This document shows, piece by piece, positions 24,801 to 34,500 of a stretch of 64,000 nucleotides of DNA. Source of the DNA: Actinocatenispora comari (GTDB taxonomy: Bacteria > Actinomycetota > Actinomycetes > Mycobacteriales > Micromonosporaceae); NCBI RefSeq assembly GCF_017312725.1, contig NZ_BOPO01000149.1:1-64000 (forward strand). Reading direction: 5' to 3'. The first letter of the stretch is position 1. Each line of letters starts with the position of its first letter. The position numbers and the translations under genes are program-made. The notes beneath the pieces were generated by a model that worked only from the letters and a program-made list of their open reading frames with translations, ran no database searches and had not been told where the DNA came from.

Positions 24801-25847
24801 TTACTCGATCAGGCCGGGGGTGGCCGGGCGGGCCTGCCAGACCATGTCGTCCTCGGTCAGCCAGGTGGTGTGCTCGTCCGGGTCGTCGGCCCGGCGGCCG
24901 GCGGACGACCCGAGCATCGGGTTACCGGCCCGACCCGCCAACGGTTTCTCGCCGGCGGCTCCGGGGGCGAGTCGCGGGTTGCCCGGCCCGCCGTTGGCGG
25001 CGGCGAGGCCCGAACCCACGGCGATCCCGGGGGTGGGCGGCAGGGCGCCCGCACCGGCGCCCGGCACGGCACCGACCGCACCCGGGGCCAACCCGGCGGG
25101 GGCGGTGCCGCCGCCGGCACCGGCAGGCATGCTGACGCCGGCCCCGGCCAGCTCGGTGCCGTGCAGGTGCGGCGCGGTGATCTGCACGGTCGACACCGGG
25201 CCACCGGTGGTGGTGGAACCGTCCGTACCGCCGTGCCCGGTCGGCGGAACCTGCGACGGACCCGCGCCGGCCGTGGAGTGGCGCAGCGACACCTGGCTGG
25301 TGGAGGGGTTGCCGGGCAGATCGGCCGGCGCCGGCGCCACCTGGGACGGGAACGTCGACTCCGTGGTCACCTGCATCTGGCTGCCGAGCGAGGCCATCAC
25401 CACCTGCGCGGCGTCCGACGCGTGCTTGCGCACCGGGACCTGGTTCAGGTAGCCCTGGCTCGCGCCGACCGTGCCGTCCGGCTGGACCGCGTTCGCGTTC
25501 AGGATGTTCTTGGTCGGCACGTCGGGCATCTGCGCCTGCGCGTCGGCGACCAGGTGCGCGACCGCGTTCAGGCCCAGCGACAGCCGGCCGGACGTGTCGC
25601 CGGCGTCGCTGGAACAGCGCTTGGTGGCGGACAGCCGGCGGTGGAACTCGTCCGCGGCCGGGCCGGACCAGTCGCCCCCGTCGATCGTCGCGTCCAGCGC
25701 CGAGGTCAGGTCGGCCAGCGCGCGCGACACCCGGTGCCAGGCCACCACGTGGGTGTCCTCGACCTCCTTCGGCTTCGCCGCGTCGAGCATGGCCCGCAGC
25801 TGCTCGTGGCTGTACTGCTGGTAGCTGTGGTCGCCCACGTGATCCAT
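24801..25847 (-). CDS. PPE-like type VII secretion substrate
   Basis: This 348-aa protein has a helical N-terminal domain of about 170 residues with a W-S-G turn (W60) and a Cys-containing helix. A Pro/Gly/Ala-rich low-complexity region (about 195-310) follows, then a C-terminal TWLTEDDMVW motif at 328-337. A tryptophan-rich tail of this type recurs in PPE-like ESX substrates of actinobacteria. It lies 11 bp downstream of a small ESX-like gene, giving the usual heterodimer pair, and next to eccB. ATG 25847 is set by this spacing. It is probably exported by the adjacent machinery. Confidence 0.78.
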   Translation of the reverse strand: MDHVGDHSYQQYSHEQLRAMLDAAKPKEVEDTHVVAWHRVSRALADLTSALDATIDGGDWSGPAADEFHRRLSATKRCSSDAGDTSGRLSLGLNAVAHLVADAQAQMPDVPTKNILNANAVQPDGTVGASQGYLNQVPVRKHASDAAQVVMASLGSQMQVTTESTFPSQVAPAPADLPGNPSTSQVSLRHSTAGAGPSQVPPTGHGGTDGSTTTGGPVSTVQITAPHLHGTELAGAGVSMPAGAGGGTAPAGLAPGAVGAVPGAGAGALPPTPGIAVGSGLAAANGGPGNPRLAPGAAGEKPLAGRAGNPMLGSSAGRRADDPDEHTTWLTEDDMVWQARPATPGLIE

Positions 25848-25858
25848 CGCCGTGCCCC

Positions 25859-26161
25859 TCAGGCCGTGTGCCGGTTGACGTCGTGGTGCGTGCCGCGCTC
25901 GACCGCCTCGTACGCCTCGGCGATGCTCGCGTTGCCGTCCCGCAACGCGACCAGCGCGTTCTGCAGCTGGGTCAACCGGTCCAGCACCTGCTGCTTGGCC
26001 TGGTCGTGCCAGGCGATCACGTCCTGCGCGTGCGGAAAGGTGCCGAGTGGCGGGGAACCGAGGTCGCTCAGGCCACCGATCGCGTCGGCCAGATCGGACA
26101 CCCGATCGTCGAGCGTGCGCACGCTCTGCCGCAGCGACGTGGTGTCGACGTGAAGACTCAT
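25859..26161 (-). CDS. Small ESX/WXG100-like protein
   Basis: This 100-aa protein is predicted to be an all-helical hairpin: two amphipathic helices around a GSPPLGTFPHAQDVIAWHD turn. ATG 26161 is chosen because GGAGGG sits 5 bp upstream, which excludes a longer reading through the intergenic gap. It lacks a clear W-x-G but has the size and heptad pattern of ESX partners. It is encoded directly ahead of the PPE-like gene and is presumably that protein's dimer partner. Confidence 0.75.
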   Translation of the reverse strand: MSLHVDTTSLRQSVRTLDDRVSDLADAIGGLSDLGSPPLGTFPHAQDVIAWHDQAKQQVLDRLTQLQNALVALRDGNASIAEAYEAVERGTHHDVNRHTA

Positions 26162-26291
26162 CGATCCCTCCGAGATGGTGGTGCGGTGCGAATCGGGCGA
26201 CAGGTGACGACCCGACCGGGTGCATACGTTATCGGGTCGACGCAACGCTCCGCTGCGCCCAGGAAGCAAACTGTCACGAGAACTTCCGCCG

Positions 26292-27728
26292 TTACTTCCG
26301 GCTCGGCGACGGGGACGGCGAGTCGCTCGGGGTCGACACGAACTCGTTCGCCTTCTTCTCGTCCAGGACCGGGCCGGCGGGCACCAGTTCGATCAGGTTC
26401 TCCGGCAACTGCACCGGGGTCACGTCGCCGTAGCCGAGCGCGGTGCGCGCCTTGCCGTCCGGCACCGCGTACCGGATGCCCTGGTCGGTGACGACGTAGG
26501 TGGTGCCGGTCCGCACCCCCGGCGCCGCGGTCGGTGCCACCAGCGCACCGCCACCGCCCGGCACCAGTACCGCGTCGGCGGTGAGACCGCCCTGGTCGTC
26601 GACGCCACCGGCCGCCTCCTGGCTGGTCCGGGTCAGCGCGTCCGGTGCCGTCGGGTACGACTGGATCCCGGTGCGGCGGTGTGCACCGCGCGACACGCAC
26701 AGCGCCGCGACCTGGCGGTTGTCCTTGGTGGCCAGCACCGGTTGGTGGTCCGGCAGTCCGGGCGACGACAGGTCCTGCTTCGACACGGGGGCGTTCTTGT
26801 AGTCGGCCGGGCTCAGCTGCTCCGCCGAGGTGAGGTTCTGCTTGCCCAGCAACAGTTCCTCGATCGGCTGCGACACCTGCGCCAGCCCGTCGTCGAGCAG
26901 CACGAAGTACTGGTCGGCCCGCGCGGCGCTGGTCAGCCGGTAGACGGTGCCGATCGGGTCGGAGCCGGCGCCCACCGTCGGCCCCGGCTTGCCGAAGTGG
27001 TCGATCGTCGGTGCGACCAAGTCCGGCCCGGCCGGAACCGCGTTCAGGAAGGCGGGCGCGACCGCCACCTTCTGCTCGCCGGTCCAGCCCAACGACGCGA
27101 GCGATTCGCGGTTCGGGATGCGGAGCCGGTGGCCGTGCCAGAGCAGCGCGGGCTTCTCGCCGGTCGCGGTCACGATCACGCCGAGCTCGCCGAGGTCGAT
27201 ACCGCCGAAGTCGCGGTGCACCGCGACCGTCACCCGCGGCTCGCCGCTGGTGTCGTCGGCCACCTTCGCCGAGCAGACCGACCAGGGCAGCGCGTGCAGC
27301 GAACCGGCCGCCGGCAACGCATCCGGCGCGTCGGCGATGCCGACCGGGCGGCCCCGGGCCACCCCGGCCAGCGAACTCGCCGACACCGTCATCGTGGTCG
27401 GTGCCGCGGTGTCGAGCACCAGCCGAGCGGACGCGTAGTTCAACACCGGGTGCAGCCGGCCCGACCGGTAGACGAACCTGGTCCCGGTCTCCTTCTCCAC
27501 GATCAGCACGTCACCGTTGCGCCAGGACGTGTTGCCGCCCGGGCGGACCAGCCCGTACACGCCGAAGCCGGCGAGCACCAGGGCACCGACCATGACGCTG
27601 GCGAACGTGGTGAGCCCGACCCGGCGCAGCGGCGGGTCGGCGGCCTCCGGGTCACCACCGAGCAGTGCCGAGACGATCCGCCGGGTGACGAACCGGTAGG
27701 CCCGGATCTGCTCGCGACGCGACCGCAT
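26292..27728 (-). CDS. eccB: Type VII secretion protein EccB
   Basis: This 478-aa core component of the ESX secretion complex has the family N-terminus MRSRREQIRAYRFVTRRIVSAL, written here as RREQIRAYRF and RRIVSALLGG. A single membrane helix (about 41-62) follows, and then a large extracytoplasmic domain with R-repeat features and a proline/serine tail. GGGAGGAG lies 4 bp before ATG 27728. EccB anchors the periplasmic face of the channel with EccC, EccD and EccE. It is divergent from eccE and lies upstream of the ESX/PPE-like pair on the same strand. Confidence 0.93.
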   Translation of the reverse strand: MRSRREQIRAYRFVTRRIVSALLGGDPEAADPPLRRVGLTTFASVMVGALVLAGFGVYGLVRPGGNTSWRNGDVLIVEKETGTRFVYRSGRLHPVLNYASARLVLDTAAPTTMTVSASSLAGVARGRPVGIADAPDALPAAGSLHALPWSVCSAKVADDTSGEPRVTVAVHRDFGGIDLGELGVIVTATGEKPALLWHGHRLRIPNRESLASLGWTGEQKVAVAPAFLNAVPAGPDLVAPTIDHFGKPGPTVGAGSDPIGTVYRLTSAARADQYFVLLDDGLAQVSQPIEELLLGKQNLTSAEQLSPADYKNAPVSKQDLSSPGLPDHQPVLATKDNRQVAALCVSRGAHRRTGIQSYPTAPDALTRTSQEAAGGVDDQGGLTADAVLVPGGGGALVAPTAAPGVRTGTTYVVTDQGIRYAVPDGKARTALGYGDVTPVQLPENLIELVPAGPVLDEKKANEFVSTPSDSPSPSPSRK

Positions 27729-28000
27729 CGCACTCCTCCCACTCGACCCGCGTGCCCGCTCGGTGCGCGGACCCGTCGGCACATACGATGAGGCCCGCCC
27801 GAGCCGCGGCGGCGGGCGGGAGTCTGCGGTGGCACTCCCGGCGAACGCCGAAAGGCACCGACGAGCGTTGTATCGGACCGCCGCAACCGGGCGCAAGCGG
27901 CGAGTCACGGGTTTTCGGGGTGGTGCACGATCGGGCCGGCGGCGACCCGGCCGGCTATCGTGCAACAACCCGGATGGTCACAGCGGAGGATCACGGCTCG

Positions 28001-29920
28001 ATGAGCACCGGCAGGACGGCAGCGCCCAGGGGCGGCAACACCCCGAACCAGCGCGCCGCCGGGCCCCGCCCCACCATGGACGACAGGTTGGCCGGGCGCA
28101 GCGGCCCGGCGGGTACCGAACTGCCGGCACTGCGGGCGCTGCCCGCCGGTCGACGGCGACTGCCCGGCCCGGCGGTCGGGCAGCTGGTCGCGGTCGAGGT
28201 CGCCGCGTTCGCGATCGCGGCGGTCGTCGGCCGCGGGCTGCTGCTGCCGATCGTCGTCGCGCTCGCGGTGCTGGTCACGCTGCTGTTGCTGGGCCGGTGG
28301 CGGGGCCGCTGGTGGTACCAGCAGATCCCGCTGCGGCTGCGGTACCGCCGGGCCCGGCGCGGCGCGCGCGGCGGCGTCGACCCGCGCCGGGGCGCGCTGC
28401 GGGAGCTGGCGCCGCGGCTGTCCGCGGCCGACGTCACCGAGCGCGACGCCACCTACGGGCTGGGGTACGACGGGGCCGGTTGGTTCGCCGTGATCGAGGT
28501 GCGGGATGCCGCGGTGCCGCTGTCCGCGCTGGCCGAGCTGCTGGACGATCGGCTGACCCGGCTCACCGTCAGTTACCGCTACCGGGTCGCGCCGACGCCG
28601 CGGCTGACCGCCTGGGCGCCGGCGGCAATGTCCTATCAGGACGGTTCGGCGAAGCTGGCCGGGCGGGTGCCGCCCGGCGACGCGGCGACCCACCTGTGCC
28701 TGCGGCTGGACACCCGGGACGCGGTGACCGCGGCGGACAGCCGCGGCGGCGGTACCGCCGGGGTGTCGCGGGCGCTCGCCGCCGCGCTGCGCCGGGCCGA
28801 ACGGGTGCTGTCCGCGGCCGGCGCCGCGCACCGCACGCTGCGCGCGGACGAGCTGCTCGCCGCGCTGACCACCTCGGTCGGGCTGGCTCCGGTGGCGTTG
28901 CCGGGCCGGCGGATCGCGCCCGGCTGGGACCGCTGCGACGTCGACGGCTACCGGCAGGTGTCGTACCAGGTCACCGGCTGGCCGCCGCGGGCCGGCCGGC
29001 TCGACGCGCTGCTCGCCACCGGCCCCGCCGCGTGGACCACGCTGACCCTGGTCCTCGGCCCCCGGACCGGAACGACGGACGACGCCGAGCTGCCGTTGCG
29101 CGGGTACCTGCGGGTCGCGGCGCCGCCGGACGCGTTCGGCGCGGCGACCGAGTCGCTGGCGAAAGCGGCCGCCCTGCACGGTGTCACGCTGCGCCGGCTG
29201 GACGGCGAGCAGCACACCGCGCTGTACGCGACGGCACCCACCGGCGCCGAACCACCCGGTACCGCGGTGCACGCCGCGCCGGTCGCGACGCTCGACCGGC
29301 TCGCCCCGGCGGTACCGGCCGGCGGGCTGCTGCTCGGCCGCGACCCGGACCGGAAACCGGTGCTGGTACCGCTGTTCGGCGACCGGCCGCGGCGGGTCCT
29401 GCTGATCGGCTCGATCTGGCCGACCCGGCTGGTGCTGCTGCGCTGCCTCGCCGTGGGCGCCCGCGCCCGGGCCTCCGCCGGTACGCCGGACTGGGTGTCG
29501 TTGGGGCGCTGGGCGACCGGCGCCGACCACTGGGTGCTCCCCGCCGGGGCACCGGTACCGGCGGCGCACCCGGCCGCGCCGGTGCTCGTCGCGGTGGACC
29601 CGACCGGGCCGGCCGCGCCGCCGCCGATGCCGTGGCAGACCGTCGCGGCGACGGCGACCCGGCCGTCTGCGGCGCTGCTGTCCGGCGCGGACCTGGTGCT
29701 GACCGGCAAGCTGCTGCCCGCCGACGCGCGGCTGATCGGTACCGCGTTCGGCCTGCCGGACGAGCAACTCGGCCTGCTGAGCCGGATGTACGACGACATG
29801 GTCGCGATCGTGGAGCCGGGTGCGGTCCGCTTCTGCTGGCCCACTCCGACCACGGTGGAGACCGAGATCCTCACCCCGCCCCGCCGCCACCAACCGGCCC
29901 TCGGCGCCCCACCCCGCTGA
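28001..29920 (+). CDS. eccE: Type VII secretion protein EccE
   Basis: This protein of about 639 aa has two N-terminal membrane helices (about 58-77 and 79-98) followed by a large soluble domain, the layout of EccE, the peripheral subunit of the ESX membrane complex. The segment GRWRGRWWYQQIPLRLRYRR after helix 2 is typical of actinobacterial EccE. ATG 28001 is preferred because GGAGGA lies 10 bp upstream; ATG 27974 is possible. It is divergent from eccB across a 272-bp gap and convergent with eccD. Confidence 0.85.
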   Translation: MSTGRTAAPRGGNTPNQRAAGPRPTMDDRLAGRSGPAGTELPALRALPAGRRRLPGPAVGQLVAVEVAAFAIAAVVGRGLLLPIVVALAVLVTLLLLGRWRGRWWYQQIPLRLRYRRARRGARGGVDPRRGALRELAPRLSAADVTERDATYGLGYDGAGWFAVIEVRDAAVPLSALAELLDDRLTRLTVSYRYRVAPTPRLTAWAPAAMSYQDGSAKLAGRVPPGDAATHLCLRLDTRDAVTAADSRGGGTAGVSRALAAALRRAERVLSAAGAAHRTLRADELLAALTTSVGLAPVALPGRRIAPGWDRCDVDGYRQVSYQVTGWPPRAGRLDALLATGPAAWTTLTLVLGPRTGTTDDAELPLRGYLRVAAPPDAFGAATESLAKAAALHGVTLRRLDGEQHTALYATAPTGAEPPGTAVHAAPVATLDRLAPAVPAGGLLLGRDPDRKPVLVPLFGDRPRRVLLIGSIWPTRLVLLRCLAVGARARASAGTPDWVSLGRWATGADHWVLPAGAPVPAAHPAAPVLVAVDPTGPAAPPPMPWQTVAATATRPSAALLSGADLVLTGKLLPADARLIGTAFGLPDEQLGLLSRMYDDMVAIVEPGAVRFCWPTPTTVETEILTPPRRHQPALGAPPR

Positions 29921-30004
29921 CCCACCGACCCTGCCGGTCGTGGCGTCGCCTGAGCGGGGAGAGCGGCTGCTCGACCAGCTGACGCGCGGCCGCGGCGAGA
30001 CGGG

Positions 30005-31411
30005 TCAGCCGTTGAGGGCGCGGATGATGGTGTAGAGGCCGCAGACGGCGAGCACCAGCGGCACCACCGACAGGCCGAGCACGACCTCGACGATGTCGAG
30101 CACCCGGCCGCCCACCGGGGTGGCGCGGCGGCCGGCGGCGGCCAGCCCGTATCCGCCGCCGGCCGCGCCGATCACCAGCAGCGCGGCGACCGCGACGGTG
30201 ACCCGGAGCCCGGCGGACAGCTCGACCGGCCCGAACGAGCCGACCAGCACCACTCCGGCGAGCAGCACGGCGAGGCCGAGCAGCCCGGCCAGCAGCAGCG
30301 GCAACCGCTGCGCCAGCACCGGAAACACCCGGCAGCGGCAGAGCAGCACGATGCTCGCCACGAACGTCAACACCGGCCCGGCCCACCCGCCGCCGGCGAC
30401 CAGCACCGGGACGCAGCCGACCAGTACCGCGGCGGCGGCGGCGAGCAGGGCGGTCAGGTAGTGGCCGGCGGTGACGGTACGCGCCAACACGTCGGCACCG
30501 GCCACCTCCACCGCGTCGGTCTTCAGCTCGTCCACGGTCATCGGGATCGTCGGCACCGGCAGCCGGGCCAGCCGGAACGCCGACATCGGCAGCACCGGGA
30601 GCGCACCGAGCGCCACCGCCGCCAGGACCGACGCGGCGGCCGTGGCCGGCACCCCGAACGCCAGCACCGGGAACGCGGCGAGGCACAGCGCGAACACCGC
30701 CAGCGCGGCGCCGACGAACGCGGGCACCTGGTACGCGACCGCGATCGCGCCGAGCACCAGGCACAGCAACGTGACCATCGCCCCGAGCAGCAGCGAACCC
30801 GCACCGTACCGGCCGGGCGCCGGGGCAAGCAGCAGCAGCCCGCCGGCGAACCCGTACCCGGCGGCGAGCGCGGCGGCGAGCAGCCCGGCCCGGGCGTCGC
30901 CGACGGCGCGCGCCAGCACGGTGGCGGTCACCAGCAGCAGCGCGGCGACAGCGAGACCGGCGACGCCGCCGGGGATCGGCGGCGCGGCGAGCGCGAGCAG
31001 GGCGGCACCGAGCAGCACGGCACCGGCGAGCACGCCGAGGCCGAAGCGTCGGGTGGTGGTCGGTGACCAGCGCCGGCTGTGCCCGTCGACGCCGGCCGCG
31101 ATCGCGTCCACCACGTCGTCGAACACGACCTCCGGTGCGAGCTGTTCGCGCGGCGTGAAGTGGAGCTCCTCACCGTGCTTGATGGCCAGCTGGGCCGGGG
31201 TGCGGTCGGTGGCGAACGGTGCGCCGCCGAGCCGGGCGAGCGCCCAGCCGCCGTGCACCACACCGGCGCGGGCCACGTCCTCCCCGACGTAGCGCAGCAG
31301 GGTGGGCAGCAGGTCGGCGAGCGGCAGGTCGTCCGGGATGGACAGATCGACGCGCGTCTTCGGTGCCACCACGGTGACGCGGGTGAGCCCAGCCCCGGTC
31401 GCTACTGTCAC
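30005..31411 (-). CDS. eccD: Type VII secretion integral membrane protein EccD
   Basis: This 468-aa protein has an N-terminal ubiquitin-like YukD domain of about 85 residues (VTVVAPKTRVDLSIPDDLPL, then LHFTPREQLAPEVVFDDVVD, a segment found in nearly all EccD proteins) and about eleven transmembrane helices. It forms the membrane barrel of the ESX complex. GTG 31411 (VTVATGAGLTRVTV) is chosen as the nearest start to the ubiquitin-like fold. It is divergent from eccC with 119 bp between, and convergent with eccE. Confidence 0.92.
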   Translation of the reverse strand: MTVATGAGLTRVTVVAPKTRVDLSIPDDLPLADLLPTLLRYVGEDVARAGVVHGGWALARLGGAPFATDRTPAQLAIKHGEELHFTPREQLAPEVVFDDVVDAIAAGVDGHSRRWSPTTTRRFGLGVLAGAVLLGAALLALAAPPIPGGVAGLAVAALLLVTATVLARAVGDARAGLLAAALAAGYGFAGGLLLLAPAPGRYGAGSLLLGAMVTLLCLVLGAIAVAYQVPAFVGAALAVFALCLAAFPVLAFGVPATAAASVLAAVALGALPVLPMSAFRLARLPVPTIPMTVDELKTDAVEVAGADVLARTVTAGHYLTALLAAAAAVLVGCVPVLVAGGGWAGPVLTFVASIVLLCRCRVFPVLAQRLPLLLAGLLGLAVLLAGVVLVGSFGPVELSAGLRVTVAVAALLVIGAAGGGYGLAAAGRRATPVGGRVLDIVEVVLGLSVVPLVLAVCGLYTIIRALNG

Positions 31412-31530
31412 CTTTCCGTCCCTTCCCGTACCACCACGGCATTCCGTGCGGTGTGCAGAGTACCTACGATGGCCAACGCTGGGTATCCCGGTGCACACCA
31501 GGCGGTAGAAGAAGTGGGAAGGTATCGCGC

Positions 31531-34500
31531 GTGACGAGCACGATCGTGGTGTCCCGGCCGGCCCGACGGCACGGGCCGACCCTGCCGTCCGGCGAGCTGG
31601 CCCTGGAGGCACCACCCGAAGTACCCGAGCAGTTACCGCGCGGCATCGGACAGTTGCTGATGCTGCTGCCGATGCTCGCCGGCGCCGGCGCGATGGCCAT
31701 GCTGTACACCGGGCGCGGCGGCACACTGTCCTATGTGGCCGGTGGCCTGTTCGGGGTGTCGATGCTCGGCATGTTCTTCGGCTCGATGTCGGGCCTGGGC
31801 CAGGACAAGACCGCCCAGCTGGACGCCGAACGCCGCGACTACCTGCGCTACCTGGCCCAGATGCGGCGCCGCGCCCGACGGGCCGCCGCCCAGCAGCGCG
31901 CCTCGCTGATCTGGACCCACCCCGCGCCGGACGCGCTCTGGTCGGTCGTCGCCGGCGGCCGGCTGTGGGAGCGCCGGCAGACCGACGCCGACTTCGGCGC
32001 GCTGCGCGTCGCGGTCGGCACCCAGCGCATGTCGGTACACCTGAGCACGCCGGAGACCAAGCCGGTGGAGGATCTGGAGCCGCTCAGCGCGATCGCCCTG
32101 CGCCGCTTCACCACCGCGCACACCAACTCGCTCAACGTGCCGGTCGCGATCGCGATCCGCTCGTTCAGCCGGATCACCCTGCGCGGCGCCGATCCCACCG
32201 TGCTCGCGGTGGTCCGGTCGCTGCTCTGCCAGTACGCGGCGTTCCACGCGCCGGAGGACGCCCGGGTCGCCGTGGTCGCGAGCCCCGACCGGCGGTCCCG
32301 GTGGGACTGGGTGAAGTGGCTGCCGCACGCCGAGGCGCCGGGCGGCGGCACGCTGCTCGTCGCCGGTTCACTGCGCGAGCTGGAGGAGCTCCTCGGCGAG
32401 GAGGTCGCCAACCGGCCCCGGCACTCGAAGACCGCCGAACCGCTCACCGAACGCCCGCACCTGCTCGTCGTGCTGGACGGCGGCGAGGTCAGCGCCGACG
32501 CCCAGCTGTACGGGGCGGGCGTGCAGGGCGCCACGCTGCTCGACCTGTCCGGCCAGATCCCCCGCGACGCCGACAACTGGCTGCTGGTACTCGACGTGTC
32601 CGCGCAGGCCGTCACGCTGTTCCGGGGCGAGCAGAGCGCGTACCGGGCGAGCGACGACGATCTGGCCGGCCTGCAGCACGAGACGCTCGGTACCCCGGAC
32701 CTGCTCACCGACGCGCAGGCGGCGGCGTTCGCGCGCGCACTCGCCCCGTACCGGTTGAGCGGGTCCGGCGGGTCGGACGAACCGCTCGCCACCACGTTCG
32801 AGCTCAGCGATCTGCTGGGGTTGGGCGACGCGGCGGCGCTGGACCCGACGCTGAGCTGGCGCACCAGGCCGGAACGCGAGCGGCTGCGCATCCCGATCGG
32901 GGTCGGCCCGGACGGCTCGCCGGTCGAGCTGGACGTCAAGGAGGCGGCGCAGGGCGGCATGGGCCCGCACGGCCTGATCATCGGCGCCACCGGCTCGGGC
33001 AAGTCCGAGCTGCTGCGCACGCTGGTACTCGGGCTGGCGGCGACCCACTCGTCCGAGGAGTTGAACTTCGTCCTGGTCGACTTCAAGGGCGGCGCGACGT
33101 TCACCAAGCTGGATGCGTTGCCGCACACCAGCGCCGTGATCACCAACCTGTCCGACGAGCTGCCGCTGGTGGACCGGATGAAGGACGCGCTGTCCGGCGA
33201 GCTGGTGCGCCGGCAGGAGGTGCTGCGGGCGGCCGGCAACTACGTCTCGCAGCGCGACTACGAGCGGGCCCGGCGGGCCGGCGAACCGCTGGAACCGTTG
33301 CCCGCCTTGATGATCATCTGCGACGAGTTCAGCGAGCTGCTGTCCGCCAAGCCGGACTTCATCGACCTGTTCGTGATGATCGGCCGGCTCGGCCGATCGC
33401 TCGGCGTGCACCTTCTGCTCGCCTCCCAGCGGTTGGAGGAGGGCAAGCTGCGCGGCCTGGACACCCACCTGTCGTACCGGATCGGGCTGCGCACGTTCTC
33501 CGCCATGGAGTCCCGGATCGTGCTGGGCAACTCCGCCGCGCACGAGCTGCCGAACGCGCCCGGGCACGGTTACCTGAAGACCGACACGTCCACCATGCTG
33601 CGGTTCCGCGCCGCGTACGTGTCCGGGCCGTACCGGCAGGTCGGGTCCGGCGAGGCGGCCCAGCACCGGGCCCGGCGCAGCATCGCCGCGTTCCGGATCG
33701 ACCTGACCGCACCCGCCGAGCTGCCGGTCGGTCCGACCCCACCGCCGGCCGAGCAACCCGCACCGGTGCCGGCCGCCAAGGACCAGTCCACCGTGCTCGA
33801 CGTGATGGTGTCCCGGCTGCGCGGGCACGGCCGGCCGGCACACCAGGTGTGGCTGCCGCCGCTCGGCGACCCGCCGGCGCTGTCCGAGCTGCTGCCGCCG
33901 CTGTCCAGCGACCCGCAGCTCGGCCTGACCCCGACCGACTGGGCACCGCGCGGCCGGCTGCAGGTGCCGCTCGGCGTCGTGGACCGCCCGTACGAGCAGC
34001 GCCGCGACGTGCTGTGGGCCGAACTCGCCGGCGCCGGCGGTCACGTCGTCGTGGTCGGCGGCCCGCAGTCCGGCAAGTCGACGCTGACCCGGGCGCTGAT
34101 CGGCGGCCTCGCGCTGACCCACACGCCGCGCGAGGTCCAGGTGTACTGCCTGGATCTCGGCGGCGGTGCGCTCTCGTCACTGCGCGGGCTGCCGCACGTC
34201 GGTTCGGTCGCCACCCGGCGCGACCCGGAGCTGCTCCGCCGTACCGTGGCCGAGCTGACCGGGCTGCTGGCCGAGCGGGAGGCGCGGTTCGCCGAGGCCG
34301 GCATCGACGGGATGCCGACGTTCCGCCGCCGGCTCGCCGCCGGCACGCTGCCGGAGGAACGGTTCGGCGACGTGCTGCTGGTCGTGGACGGCTGGGGCAC
34401 CATCCGGTCCGAGTTCACCGAGCTGGAGGAGCGGATCACCGACCTCGCCGCCCGCGGCCTCGGCTACGGCATCCACGTGGTGATCACCGCGGCCCGCTGG